A stretch of DNA of 64,000 nt from Nitrospinaceae bacterium (GCA_021604505.1 BQJC01000004.1:24117-88116), one strand, 5' to 3'. Shown: positions 51,045 to 60,524, counted from the stretch's first letter. Numbers and translations: made by a program. Notes: a model not told the origin generated them from the sequence alone.

Positions 51045-52409
51045 ATGGGCGGCTCCAGCAAGAAATATTTACAGACCCTTTTGGAAATCACTTCCAAAAA
51101 CGACGAGGGCTTTTACCTGGTTGGCGGCAGCGTCCGCGATCATCTTTTGGGAAAAGACGGCTCGGATTTTGACTTTACCGGCCAGAATGTGGCAAAAATC
51201 GCTCGCCGGTTCGCTTCGGAAAACAAATCTCCCTGTGTCCCTCTCGACGATACCCCAGGCCGGGAAACGTTTCGCGTGATCATTGAAAAGCGATTCAATT
51301 TTGACTTCACCGATATGCAGGGGAATTCCATCGAAGAAGACCTGGCGCAGAGGGATTTCACCATCAATGCCATGGCCATCCGCCTGGATGATTTTCTGGA
51401 GGATAAAAAGACTTTCATCGACCTCAAGCAGGGACAGTCGGATTTAAAAAATGGCATTGTGCGTGTGATGCCGGGGAACATTTTTTCTGCCGACCCCTGC
51501 CGCATGCTGAGAGCGTTTCGCTTTGCCGGAACTTTGAATTTCGAAATCGAAGCTGAAACTCTCCACAAGATCGAAAGTCAAAAATCGAGCCTCGAAAAAA
51601 CCGCACCGGAGCGCATCTATAACGAATGGCTTCTCTTTCTCGGAAGCCAGCCAGTTTATAGTCTATTACGGTTGATGGATCAGACGGGTCTCCTGGAATG
51701 TGTGCTCCCTGAAACAAAGGAACTCCAGGAGACCGCCCTCGATACCGTGAAGCATCTCGAAGGGCTCATACCCAACCCGGAAACGATCCTTGCGCACAAT
51801 AGCCCTCTCAAAATTTTCACAGGCAAAAAGACGGCATTGTTAAAATTCGCCGGGCTTTTATATCAACTCATGCCCTCTCCTTCCGGCGATTTTTCGATTG
51901 CCGGGGGGAAATTGGATGAACCATCTAAAATCGTCCAGTTGTTAAAGAAGCTCCGCGCCAGCAACGCTGACATTCAATTTATTTACCGTACGATTCTTTG
52001 CCGGGTGATGGCCGCCGATTCGAATCTGAGTTTCGCTGGAGAGAAAATTGACGAATCAAAAATGTATCAATTCGTGAAAAACAATGAATCGGAATTGATA
52101 CCTGGCATCTTCCTCGCCTGCGCGGTAGAATCTGCCCTTGCAAAAGAGCGCGGGACAACGACCGACGAGTTTTTTCAAGCCGCGTACCGGGTTAGCGAGT
52201 TCTATTTTCAACGTTATTTACCGGCTATGGACGAAAACACTCTTCTCAACGGTGACGATTTGATCCGCCATTTTAAACTATCGCCCTCTCCATTGTTCCA
52301 GGTCATTTTGGAACAGATCGAAGAAGCCAGGGTTCTCGGAACCATCAAATCAAAGAACGAAGCGGAAGCGGTGGCAAAAAAAATTATCCAAACTCAACAG
52401 GTGCAATAG
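51045..52409 (+). CDS. CCA-adding/poly(A) polymerase-family nucleotidyltransferase
   Basis: 454 residues. Class II family features: GGSVRDHLLGKDGSDFDFTG (motif A with the catalytic Asp pair), LAQRDFTINAMAIR (motif B), and ADPCRMLRAFRFAG (motifs C/D). The C-terminal half is helical and lacks a recognisable HD triad. It could be the tRNA CCA enzyme, a poly(A) polymerase, or one of a split A-adding/C-adding pair; sequence alone does not decide. The downstream esterase gene follows by 4 bp. Confidence 0.88.
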   Translation: MGGSSKKYLQTLLEITSKNDEGFYLVGGSVRDHLLGKDGSDFDFTGQNVAKIARRFASENKSPCVPLDDTPGRETFRVIIEKRFNFDFTDMQGNSIEEDLAQRDFTINAMAIRLDDFLEDKKTFIDLKQGQSDLKNGIVRVMPGNIFSADPCRMLRAFRFAGTLNFEIEAETLHKIESQKSSLEKTAPERIYNEWLLFLGSQPVYSLLRLMDQTGLLECVLPETKELQETALDTVKHLEGLIPNPETILAHNSPLKIFTGKKTALLKFAGLLYQLMPSPSGDFSIAGGKLDEPSKIVQLLKKLRASNADIQFIYRTILCRVMAADSNLSFAGEKIDESKMYQFVKNNESELIPGIFLACAVESALAKERGTTTDEFFQAAYRVSEFYFQRYLPAMDENTLLNGDDLIRHFKLSPSPLFQVILEQIEEARVLGTIKSKNEAEAVAKKIIQTQQVQ

Positions 52410-52413
52410 CGAC

Positions 52414-53070
52414 ATGGCAGTGAATTACACAAATACCGAATGGCGGGGCAAAAAAGTCATCCTTGGCGAAACCGAACTGGACCCATCGAAACCAATCAAT
52501 CTGATGATCGGTTTTCACGGGGCCGATTCAACACCCGAAAACATGCTGGTGCATGGCAACAAGTTACAGTTGAAAAATGCCTTGATGGTCTATCCCGAAG
52601 GCCCGGTGGATGCAGACAAGGGCCTTTGGAGCTGGTGGGAAGACGGACCGCGGCAAAAGCAGACCGTCACGGAGTTTGTAAAATACGCTGCGCTGATCGT
52701 CGATGAAGCCCATCGCCATTATGCCGGAAAGTCATCCGGTGCCTCCCTAAATACCTGTCTCTGGGGCTTTTCCCAGGGGGGCGCGGCATCTTTAGTCTAT
52801 ACCCTGTTGGGATCGCACCCTTTACACCGGGTGGCGTCTATTTGCGGATTCTTGCCGGAACTCCCGGATGAGGCTCCACCTCAACGCGCCGCTGTAAATA
52901 TACTTGGAATCTATGGGGCCAACGACGATGTCGTTCCTTCCTTTCTCGCCGATCACGCCCTGGATGAAATGAAAGCCAAAGGCCATCAACTCACCGCCAA
53001 AGAGACCCCACAGGGTCACGAAGTCAGCCAGGAAAACCTTCAGGATGTGACCCGTTTTTTCAATAGCTGA
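52414..53070 (+). CDS. Carboxylesterase/phospholipase-type alpha/beta hydrolase
   Basis: 218 residues. Nucleophile elbow GFSQGG preceded by a strand (CLWGFSQGGAAS). The acid Asp in GIYGANDDVVPS and the His in ETPQGHEVSQENLQDV complete the triad, as in the Est/YpfH-type family. Cytoplasmic, with no signal peptide. Substrate unknown. Probably cotranscribed with the preceding nucleotidyltransferase gene. Confidence 0.88.
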   Translation: MAVNYTNTEWRGKKVILGETELDPSKPINLMIGFHGADSTPENMLVHGNKLQLKNALMVYPEGPVDADKGLWSWWEDGPRQKQTVTEFVKYAALIVDEAHRHYAGKSSGASLNTCLWGFSQGGAASLVYTLLGSHPLHRVASICGFLPELPDEAPPQRAAVNILGIYGANDDVVPSFLADHALDEMKAKGHQLTAKETPQGHEVSQENLQDVTRFFNS

Positions 53071-53196
53071 CATGAAGGGATTCAACGAATTCTGCCAGCC
53101 CCTTATGTTTTAGTATGTATCGTAATAATATGATGGTATTGGGCAGAAACTTTAAATCTTGATAAGATAAAAGTACAAAAGGTTTGGGGGTTTCGG

Positions 53197-53820
53197 ATGA
53201 CTGCATACACTAATTTTGTTGAAGATTTTCCTAGTAGATGTATGGCTGTTTTGCAAATGGCAAAACAAAAAGCACGTCTTTCTGGAAAGGAGGTTACGCT
53301 TTCCCTGATGGCTGCTTCGGCGGGTCTCTTAATTCCATTTGAACGGTTGAACCCCGATGCTAATTTGCCCCACCCATCAAGGAATGTAGAAATTTTTCCT
53401 GAACATGCCAAAAGACTTGAGGATTTGATGACGGAAAAATTTTTAGGGTCAAAGCTACATCCAGAAAAAGAAAGTGATTGGTTATCGGGTAACCTAAAGT
53501 CTTTAATTACTACCCCCGAAGCTTGGGGCAATCCCGACTCTTGGCCTGAGTTAAATGAAGCTAAGGTTATGACAAAGGATAAAACGGTTGGAAGTGTCCT
53601 AAAAATATTAAGAAATGCTTTAGCGCATAGCAATATATATACAAAGGGAAATCCAATAAAATTGATAATATTTATTTCTATTTATGAAGAGAAGGGTGAG
53701 ATAAAAAAAGCCTTTTTTGTTAGTGCCTCTCCCAGCGAATTCCTAAATTTCTTGGAAAAGTGGTTTAAATTTTTAGAGGACCATAAAATATCTTTAACGG
53801 ATGCCAAGCATTTACTTTGA
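53197..53820 (+). CDS. HEPN-domain protein (pEK499_p136-like)
   Basis: 207 residues, helical. The opening FVEDFPSRCMAVLQMAKQKARLSGKEVTLSLMAASAGLLIPFERL and the later RNALAHSNIY fit the pEK499_p136-type HEPN family. R139 and H144 give the R-x4-H motif used for RNA cleavage in active HEPN RNases. AT-richer than neighbours and standing alone between an esterase gene and the B12 regulon, so likely acquired. HEPN proteins often act in toxin-antitoxin or phage-defence systems, but no antitoxin or nucleotidyltransferase partner is adjacent. Confidence 0.65.
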   Translation: MTAYTNFVEDFPSRCMAVLQMAKQKARLSGKEVTLSLMAASAGLLIPFERLNPDANLPHPSRNVEIFPEHAKRLEDLMTEKFLGSKLHPEKESDWLSGNLKSLITTPEAWGNPDSWPELNEAKVMTKDKTVGSVLKILRNALAHSNIYTKGNPIKLIIFISIYEEKGEIKKAFFVSASPSEFLNFLEKWFKFLEDHKISLTDAKHLL

Positions 53821-53887
53821 TCCCGTGGAGTAAGTATGCGTTTTCCTTTGCTGTGCAATTGACACTATACATATTCAAAGTAAATCA

Positions 53888-53915
53888 TTGACAGCCTGCG
53901 TGTGTCTGCTATGAT
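53888..53915 (+). promoter_or_regulatory. Sigma-70 promoter of the B12 operon
   Basis: TTGACA (53888-53893), 16-nt spacer, TATGAT (53910-53915). Expected start near 53922, just before the riboswitch. Confidence 0.75.
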
Positions 53916-53934
53916 CTAGCCAAATATTCGTAAC

Positions 53935-54086
53935 ACTATTCAATTTCAAAGGGAAAACGGTTAGAAACCGTTGCGGACCCGCCGCTGTAACCGGGAACGA
54001 AACCTGTCGATACCACTGCTTGTTTCACAAGTGGGAAGGGACAGGAGGTAGGATGATCCGGGAGCCAGAACACCTTGTTGAATAGT
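53935..54086 (+). ncRNA. Cobalamin (B12) riboswitch controlling the btuF-cbiB operon
   Basis: Closing stem P1: ACTATTCAA (53935-53943) pairs with TTGAATAGT (54078-54086), nine perfect pairs. Core elements of the class: AGGGAAAACGGT and GCCGCTGTAACCGGGAACGA near the 5' side, and the B12-box-like GGAGCCAGAACACC (54061-54074). An intrinsic terminator lies 48 nt downstream, so control is probably by premature termination when B12 is bound. Confidence 0.92.
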
Positions 54087-54133
54087 CCTTGTTAACTCTT
54101 CGTGGATTGAGGGGTGAAGGCTGAAGGCCGATC

Positions 54134-54159
54134 CCATTCCTCACGGAATGGTTTTTTTT
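54134..54159 (+). terminator. Riboswitch expression-platform terminator
   Basis: CCATTCC-TCAC-GGAATGG followed by eight T (54152-54159). A larger pairing, GAGGGGT with ACCCCTC, encloses it. The btuF start follows about 30 nt later. Confidence 0.85.
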
Positions 54160-54190
54160 ACCCCTCTTCTCACTGGAACGAGGTTTTCCG

Positions 54191-55183
54191 GTGAAAAAAT
54201 CAAATCAATATTTCCTGCATAAAGAAGCCAACGGCTTCTCAAGGCGCGGGTTGCGTTCGTCGGTCGTTCCCTTCGTTATCGGGGCCATTTACTTTCTTTC
54301 TCTTGCCCTATCCGCGCTGCAAGTAAACGCCGCCCCATCGGATCAATCTCCCCCGCAAAGAATCATTTCCTTATCGCCGGGCATCACCGAAATATTGTTT
54401 GCCATTGGAGCCGGTGACCAGGTCGTCGGCGTCACCGATTTTTGCAATTATCCGGAGAAAGCCAAATCGCTCCCCAGAATCGGCGGCCTGCTGAATCCGA
54501 GTTACGAAACCATGATCACCCTGCAGCCCGACCTCATCATCCACCAACCCAACAAACACAAGATCGAAAATTTTGTCGAACAGCTGGATATCCGCAATTT
54601 ACCCATTTCGATGCTTTCCTTCGCCGAAATTTATAGCTCCATTAAAGAAATAGGCATTGCCACCCACCGGGAAAAAGCGGCAGACGAGTTGATCCGATCC
54701 ATGCAGGAAAAGATCGATTCTCACCGCAAACGGTTGGCGGACGTCTCGCAAAAATCTGTCCTGCTGGTTCTGGGGATCAGCAACGATTCCATGCGCGAAT
54801 TGTACGGCGTCGGGCCCAAAACTTTTTTAGGGGAAATGTTGGCTCTCGCCGGCGGAAACAATATTCTTGCCGAAACGCAAGGTCAATATCCAAAAGTTTC
54901 CAAGGAATTCATCATTCATGAATCCCCGGAAATCATCATTGAAATTGGCCGGAAAGACATACTCACCGAGGAGTCGTCAAAAAAAAGGCGGCAGGGGTGG
55001 CAAAAATTTTCCACCATTCGAGCGGTAAAAAACAAAAACATTCATATCATCGGCGCCGACTACATTCTCATTCCCGGCCCACGGTTGGTCAATATCGTCG
55101 AACTCTTCGTAAAGGCCATCCATCCGCAAATCGCCTCGGACAATCCGTATCTTGCAGAAAAAACGGAGCCCTCCCGCCAATGA
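54191..55183 (+). CDS. btuF: Cobalamin ABC transporter periplasmic binding protein
   Basis: 330 residues. A signal peptide ending near NAAPS is followed by a class III binding-protein fold: QRIISLSPGITEILFAIGAGDQVVGVTDFCNYPEKA and YETMITLQPDLIIHQPNKH are typical of BtuF/vitamin B12-binding proteins. The start is GTG at 54191 within TTTTCCGGTGAAAAAA. First gene after the riboswitch, and coupled to btuD by an ATGA overlap. Confidence 0.9.
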   Translation: MKKSNQYFLHKEANGFSRRGLRSSVVPFVIGAIYFLSLALSALQVNAAPSDQSPPQRIISLSPGITEILFAIGAGDQVVGVTDFCNYPEKAKSLPRIGGLLNPSYETMITLQPDLIIHQPNKHKIENFVEQLDIRNLPISMLSFAEIYSSIKEIGIATHREKAADELIRSMQEKIDSHRKRLADVSQKSVLLVLGISNDSMRELYGVGPKTFLGEMLALAGGNNILAETQGQYPKVSKEFIIHESPEIIIEIGRKDILTEESSKKRRQGWQKFSTIRAVKNKNIHIIGADYILIPGPRLVNIVELFVKAIHPQIASDNPYLAEKTEPSRQ

Positions 55184-55974
55184 CCTCTGCCATCCTGAAA
55201 TTGCAAGATGTCTCCTTTGCATACCACCGGGACCCGGTCGTGAAATCCATATCTTTACAGGTCGAACCCGGTGAGTTTATCGGCGTCCTCGGGCCCAACG
55301 GATCGGGCAAGTCCACCTTATTGAAATTGCTGGGTGGTATTCTCAATCCAGACTCCGGCAACGTTATTTTTAGAGATAAAGACCTTCATCAATATAAAAG
55401 AAAATTCCTTGCTCAATCCATCGCCTGGCTTCCTCAGGAGCATGCAATGGCATTTCCTTTCCGGGTCGCTGAAATCGTTTTGATGGGCCGTCACCCTTAT
55501 CTTTCGCCCATGACGTTTGAAACTCAAAAGGATTTTGATATCGCGGATCAGGCGATGCGAACCACGGAAACCACGCATTTATCCGAACGGCTGTTCAGCG
55601 ATATCAGCGGCGGCGAAAAACAACGGGTGATGGTGGCCTGCGCCATGGCTCAGGAACCGGAGGTGATGTTGCTGGACGAACCCACCACGGCGCTGGACAT
55701 CAAATACCAATTGGAAATCATAAATATTCTGCATCGCCTCAATCGTGATGACGGGATGACGCTGATGCTGGCCATGCACGACCTGCATCTGGCATCCAAA
55801 TACTGCCGCCGCTTGATTCTCATCGACCGGGGGAACATCGTCAAAGATGGAACGCCTGAGGAGGTTTTGCAAAAAGAAATCCTTGAAAGCGTTTATGGAG
55901 TGCAATTAAAAGTTGTCCGCGACTCCGAAGACGGAAGCTTCATGATTTCACCGGAGGCCGCATGCATACGCTGA
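55180..55974 (+). CDS. btuD: Cobalamin ABC transporter ATP-binding protein
   Basis: 264 residues from the ATG at 55180, which overlaps the btuF stop (ATGA); a longer frame upstream is just btuF sequence in another frame. Walker A GPNGSGKSTLLKLL, Q-loop SIAWLPQEH, signature DISGGEKQR, Walker B VMLLDEPTTALD and the H-loop AMHDLH are all present. FecE/BtuD subfamily. Confidence 0.95.
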   Translation: MTSAILKLQDVSFAYHRDPVVKSISLQVEPGEFIGVLGPNGSGKSTLLKLLGGILNPDSGNVIFRDKDLHQYKRKFLAQSIAWLPQEHAMAFPFRVAEIVLMGRHPYLSPMTFETQKDFDIADQAMRTTETTHLSERLFSDISGGEKQRVMVACAMAQEPEVMLLDEPTTALDIKYQLEIINILHRLNRDDGMTLMLAMHDLHLASKYCRRLILIDRGNIVKDGTPEEVLQKEILESVYGVQLKVVRDSEDGSFMISPEAACIR

Positions 55975-56999
55975 CACTGCCCATGATGAACCGCAAAAGA
56001 TATTTTTCAACGCTGGCATGGTTCACGGTTTTTTTACTGGCAACGCTGGCCATCGCCCCATTGATCGGGGCCACGCGAATCAGCCTCACAAAGGCTCTAT
56101 CCAGCGAAATTGAATTCTCCAACAACATGGACGCGCAGATCTTGTTTCTTGCGCGTTTGCCGAGAATCCTGCTTGCCGCCATCACCGGAGCATCCTTGTC
56201 CGTAGCAGGTGCGGTGTTTCAGGCCATTTTGCGTAACGATCTCGCCGCTCCGATCACGCTGGGAGTTGCCAGCGGCGCGGCGTTTGGCGCGGTTCTGGCC
56301 ATCAGCTTAGGGTTGTCATTCACCGTACTGGGATTGTCGAGCATCTCTTTCGCCGCCTTTTTCGGGGCTATTCTGGCAGTCACTCTGGTATTCAGTCTGG
56401 TGAAAACCCGGCAGGGGGAACTGCCGACCTCGATCGTCCTTTTGGCTGGAGTCACGGTCAATTTTTTTTTCGCGGCGCTGGTCATGTTCATCCATTACCT
56501 GTCGGATGTGACACAATCCTTTCGTATCGTCCGCTGGCTGATGGGCGGGTTGGATATCACCGATTACCAGACCGTTTTATCGGTCTGCCTCCCGGTGATC
56601 CTAGGGAGCGTCACGCTGATGGTCATCGCCAGAGATTTAAATTTAATCAGCTCCGGGTCGCAGTCGGCCATGAGCCGCGGAGTGGACGTGCCCAAAATCC
56701 AGAAAATTGGATTGGTCAGCGCCTCCTTGGTAACCGGATCGGTGGTGGCGGTCAGCGGTCCGATAGGGTTTGTCGGCCTGGTGGTTCCGCACATCGTCCG
56801 CTTGCTCATTGGCCCGGACCAGAGAATATTGATTCCCGCTTCCATGTTATTTGGAGCGAGTTTTTTGATCATTTGCGACACCGTTGCCAGAACCGTGATC
56901 GCACCCACCGAAATTCCGGTGGGTGTCATCACCGCCATGATCGGCGGTCCGTTTTTTGTGTGGCTGCTGAAAAAGAAAGCGTCGGGAGTGAATCGATGA
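55962..56999 (+). CDS. btuC: Cobalamin ABC transporter permease (FecCD family)
   Basis: 345 residues, about nine or ten helices. Typical FecCD blocks: RLPRILLAAITGASLSVAGAVFQAILRNDLAAPITLG, MGGLDITDY and SGPIGFVGLVVPHIVRLLIGPDQRILIPASML. Works with BtuF and BtuD to bring B12 across the inner membrane. Its start overlaps btuD by 13 bp; Met8 or Met9 are alternatives. Confidence 0.94.
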   Translation: MHTLTLPMMNRKRYFSTLAWFTVFLLATLAIAPLIGATRISLTKALSSEIEFSNNMDAQILFLARLPRILLAAITGASLSVAGAVFQAILRNDLAAPITLGVASGAAFGAVLAISLGLSFTVLGLSSISFAAFFGAILAVTLVFSLVKTRQGELPTSIVLLAGVTVNFFFAALVMFIHYLSDVTQSFRIVRWLMGGLDITDYQTVLSVCLPVILGSVTLMVIARDLNLISSGSQSAMSRGVDVPKIQKIGLVSASLVTGSVVAVSGPIGFVGLVVPHIVRLLIGPDQRILIPASMLFGASFLIICDTVARTVIAPTEIPVGVITAMIGGPFFVWLLKKKASGVNR

Positions 57000-58507
57000 C
57001 CGCAAAAACTTTAATGATTCAGGGAACCGGCTCCGGAGTGGGAAAGAGCATCATCACGGCTGGACTTTGCCGCCAGTTTTTTATGGAAGGCTGGAAGGTC
57101 GCTCCCTTCAAAGCGCAAAACATGGCGCTCAATTCCTTCGTCACCGAAGATGGAGGGGAACTGGGCCGGGCGCAGGCCTATCAAGCGGAAGCCTGCGGCA
57201 TCAAACCGCACGTCAGCATGAATCCTATTCTCATGAAACCGACGGGCGACAACATGTCCCAGGTAGTCGTCATGGGCAAAGTCACCGAAAACCGCAACGC
57301 AAAAAACTACTACTCCCAACACAAAAAGCACCAGAGTGAAGTTCAAGCGGCCTTTGATTATTTAAGCAATAAATATGAAATGCTTGTTCTGGAAGGCGCC
57401 GGCAGTCCTGCCGAGATCAACCTGAAACAATGGGACCTGGTCAACATGCCGATGGCCAAAATGGCCAAGGCTCCCGTGCTCATCGTCGGCGATATCGACA
57501 AAGGCGGCGTGTTCGCCTGGATGAAGGGAACCTATGACCTGTTGACTCAGGAAGAGCAGGATCGAGTGGCGGGGTTCATCGTCAACAAATTTCGCGGTGA
57601 CATTGAACTGTTAAAACCCGGCCTGCGGCAGTTTGAAGAACTCGTGCAAAAACCGATACTCGGTGTCATTCCTTTTTCTCGCGACCTGTTCGTCGATGAG
57701 GAGGACGCGATTCCCGCCGGCAATCATCCGGCCACCGGGAATGAAAAAAACCCGTTGGATGCCGCGGTCATCTGGTATCCCAGAATCTCAAATTTTACCG
57801 ATGTCTCGCCGCTCGCCGCCGACCCTTCGGTTTCTCTGCGTTACGTTTCCGATCCCTCACAGTTGGGAAATCCCGATTTGATCATCCTGCCGGGGAGCAA
57901 GAACACCCTCGACGACTTGCAGTTCATGAAAGATCAGGGGCTGGCAGAGGCCGTCTGCCATCGACATCAGGCGGGGTCGGTGCTTCTCGGAATCTGCGGC
58001 GGATTTCAAATTCTGGGAAAAACCGTAAAAGACCCGGAGAATATGGAAAGCTGGCAGAAAGAAATCTCCGGCCTGAATCTTTTTAATATCGAGACCGTGC
58101 TAATGACGCAAAAAACGACCCGGCAGGTCCGAGAGACCACACGGTCCTGTTCACTGTTCCCATCCGGATGGCCGGTGGAAGGGTATGAAATTCACATGGG
58201 TGAAACCGAGTTCCATTCGGAGTATTTACCTTTATTTGAGGTTTCCAATGGAAATCACCCGGCCCACCTGGGCATCACCGACGAAAAAGGAACCCTTGTC
58301 GGAACCTATATTCACGGGTTCCTCGACAATGAAGAGATAAGAAATGCGTTTCTCAACCACGTACGCAGTCTGCGGGGTCTGCCAATATCCAATGAAGCAT
58401 TTAACTATCAGGATTTTCGCAATCAACGCCTGAATCACTTGGCGAAACTGCTCAGTGATTCCATCGACATGAAACAAGTAAAAGAGATCGTCAATGGCTC
58501 ATGGTGA
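56996..58507 (+). CDS. cobQ: Cobyric acid synthase
   Basis: 503 residues from the ATG at 56996, overlapping the btuC stop. N-terminal DTBS-like ATPase domain (IQGTGSGVGKSIITAGLCR; KAQNMALNSFVTEDGGELGRAQAYQA) and a C-terminal class I glutamine amidotransferase domain with the catalytic Cys in LLGICGGFQ and His in GYEIHMGETE and YIHGFLDN. It amidates positions b, d, e and g of adenosylcobyrinate diamide. Confidence 0.96.
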   Translation: MTAKTLMIQGTGSGVGKSIITAGLCRQFFMEGWKVAPFKAQNMALNSFVTEDGGELGRAQAYQAEACGIKPHVSMNPILMKPTGDNMSQVVVMGKVTENRNAKNYYSQHKKHQSEVQAAFDYLSNKYEMLVLEGAGSPAEINLKQWDLVNMPMAKMAKAPVLIVGDIDKGGVFAWMKGTYDLLTQEEQDRVAGFIVNKFRGDIELLKPGLRQFEELVQKPILGVIPFSRDLFVDEEDAIPAGNHPATGNEKNPLDAAVIWYPRISNFTDVSPLAADPSVSLRYVSDPSQLGNPDLIILPGSKNTLDDLQFMKDQGLAEAVCHRHQAGSVLLGICGGFQILGKTVKDPENMESWQKEISGLNLFNIETVLMTQKTTRQVRETTRSCSLFPSGWPVEGYEIHMGETEFHSEYLPLFEVSNGNHPAHLGITDEKGTLVGTYIHGFLDNEEIRNAFLNHVRSLRGLPISNEAFNYQDFRNQRLNHLAKLLSDSIDMKQVKEIVNGSW

Positions 58508-59235
58508 ACTTCGTCTCAGCTCTGGGGTTTCTAACCATCATCCCCATGCCTGCAAAGGCGTTCAGGGTCGATGGCCGGCAGATCATCTATTTCCCGATGG
58601 TGGGATTGTTGATTGGTGGGCTTCTCTTCGGGGTGGACAAACTGGGCGCACTTTACGCGACTCAGGAGATTCGCGTGGTCGCGGATATAATGTTTCTGGC
58701 CATCATCAGCGGGGCCCTTCATTTAGATGGGCTGGCGGACAGCGCCGACGGATTGTTTTCCCACCGTCCGAAAGAAAAGATTCTGGAAATCATGCAGGAT
58801 TCCAGAATCGGCGTCATGGGGGCGCTGGCGGTATTTTTCTGTTTAACGTTAAAAATGGCGGGGCTTTCCGGATTGACCGGGCCCGGTTATGAAATCTGGT
58901 TGTTCATAGCGCCGGCTTTGGCGCGAACCAGCCAGGTCATAGGACTGGTTTTCATGGATTATGCGCGCCGGGAAGGCGGCAAATCGCAGATTTTTTTCCA
59001 AAGAAAAAAATACCAATTACTGGCATTGGGAATCATTCCCATCGCCCTGCCCTTTTGGATCGCGATTGAAACCGGAATTCTGGTTCTTTTACTGTTTTTA
59101 TCGGGAACGGCTCTCATGCTTTGGTTTTTTCAAAAGGCCATCGGAGGCATCACCGGAGACACTTTGGGCGCGCTGACCGAGGTCATGGAATGCGTCCTTT
59201 TTCTGACGGGGGCATTGATTCTGAAACATGGATAA
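58501..59235 (+). CDS. cobS: Cobalamin-5'-phosphate synthase (cobalamin synthase)
   Basis: 244 residues, membrane protein with about six helices. HLDGLADSADGLFS carries the conserved Asp cluster of the CobS active site, and KEKILEIMQDSRIGVMG is the next family motif. It joins GDP-cobinamide and alpha-ribazole phosphate. The ATG lies inside the cobQ end (7-bp overlap). Confidence 0.95.
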   Translation: MVNFVSALGFLTIIPMPAKAFRVDGRQIIYFPMVGLLIGGLLFGVDKLGALYATQEIRVVADIMFLAIISGALHLDGLADSADGLFSHRPKEKILEIMQDSRIGVMGALAVFFCLTLKMAGLSGLTGPGYEIWLFIAPALARTSQVIGLVFMDYARREGGKSQIFFQRKKYQLLALGIIPIALPFWIAIETGILVLLLFLSGTALMLWFFQKAIGGITGDTLGALTEVMECVLFLTGALILKHG

Positions 59236-59273
59236 ACTTCAGTGAATCTCAAATTTATTAAAAGGGTGGAGTC

Positions 59274-60524
59274 ATGTTGAGTAAAAATATTCTTATTACC
59301 GGAGGCTGTCGCAGTGGAAAAAGCCGGCACGCTTTGTACATCGCCAATAAACTTCCCGGGAGAAAAATCTACCTCGCCACCGCCGAGCCGGTGGATGATG
59401 AAATGCGGGAGCGCATTGCCCGGCACCGGCAGGAAAGGGGGATAGACTGGACCACCGTGGAAGAACCGCTCGATCCCGCTTCCGCACTGCAACAGCAAGA
59501 AGATGAACCCTGCGTTGTCCTTCTGGATTGCCTCACCCTGTGGATCAGCAATCTGATGATGAAAAACATCGACTCGGAGTCCATCTTGAATCAAGTTGAA
59601 GATCTTATTTCAGAATGTTCCCGCAGTCAGCACACCATTCTCATGGTCACCAATGAAGTGGGCGCGGGGATCGTACCGGACAATGAACTGAGCCGAAAAT
59701 TCCGTGACATCGCCGGAGAAGCCAATCAAATAGCGGCTTCCCGGTTCAACGAAGTCGTGCACATGGTTGCGGGAATTCCAACGACCATCAAGTCCACCGA
59801 AGAAGAAGCCTTCCAGGAACCCGCGGACCAGCCCTCGCATGAGTTTTCGCCTCTTAAAAAACAAGGGCTGTATGAGGCCATCTACAAAAGAAGGGATATC
59901 CGCCATTTCAATTCCGATCCTATCGACCCTGCCGTACTTGGAAGAATACTGGACGCCGCTCACCACGCCGGATCGGTTGGATTCATGCAGCCCTGGAATT
60001 TTCTAGTCATCCATAACCGGAAGTTGAAGGAAAAGGTCGCCGCCAACTTCAAAATTGCCAGCGCCGAGGCGGCGGAGAAATTCCCGGAGGACCGCCAGGA
60101 GCTTTACAAATCATTAAAACTGGAAGGAATCGTGGATTCCCCGGTCAATATCTGCGTCACCTGCGACAGCACCCGTTCTGGCCCCAACGTTCTGGGCCGT
60201 GACAGCATTAAGGAAACCGATCTATTCAGCACCTGCTGCGCCGTTCAAAATTTTTGGCTTGCGGCCCGCGCCGAGGGGCTGGCGGTGGGATGGGTCAGCA
60301 TCCTGTCACAGGAACAACTCAAGAAGGATTTAGAAATTCCCGATCACATTTCTCCGGTTGCCTATTTATGCCTGGGGCATACGGAGGAATTTTATGATAA
60401 ACCGATGCTGGAATCTGTCGGATGGGCTGAGCGGGTGCCGCTCGAGAGCTTAATTTATTACAACACCTGGGAGGGAATCGTCGACGGGTTCTCCGTTGAG
60501 GTGCCCAATCCTCCTAAACCATGA
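59274..60524 (+). CDS. CobU-BluB fusion: cobinamide kinase/guanylyltransferase with DMB synthase
   Basis: 416 residues in two domains. 1 to about 178 is CobU/CobP: P-loop ITGGCRSGKSRHA, RHRQERGIDWTTVEEP and VTNEVGAGIVPDNELSRKFRDIAGEANQ. About 200-416 is BluB: YEAIYKRRDIRHFNSDP, VGFMQPWNFLVI and LFSTCCAVQNFWLAARAEGLAVGWVSIL, the flavin-destroying enzyme that makes 5,6-dimethylbenzimidazole. The linker is about 20 residues (EEEAFQEPADQPSHE). No stop or frame change separates the domains. It overlaps the next gene by 4 bp. Usually these are separate proteins. Confidence 0.93.
   Translation: MLSKNILITGGCRSGKSRHALYIANKLPGRKIYLATAEPVDDEMRERIARHRQERGIDWTTVEEPLDPASALQQQEDEPCVVLLDCLTLWISNLMMKNIDSESILNQVEDLISECSRSQHTILMVTNEVGAGIVPDNELSRKFRDIAGEANQIAASRFNEVVHMVAGIPTTIKSTEEEAFQEPADQPSHEFSPLKKQGLYEAIYKRRDIRHFNSDPIDPAVLGRILDAAHHAGSVGFMQPWNFLVIHNRKLKEKVAANFKIASAEAAEKFPEDRQELYKSLKLEGIVDSPVNICVTCDSTRSGPNVLGRDSIKETDLFSTCCAVQNFWLAARAEGLAVGWVSILSQEQLKKDLEIPDHISPVAYLCLGHTEEFYDKPMLESVGWAERVPLESLIYYNTWEGIVDGFSVEVPNPPKP

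Noticed and set aside
54997..55179. Upstream extension of the btuD frame
   Set aside because: It is btuF sequence read in another frame; the ATGA overlap at 55180 gives the normal start.
56873..56995. Upstream extension of the cobQ frame
   Set aside because: It is btuC sequence in another frame; the family starts at the ATG 56996.
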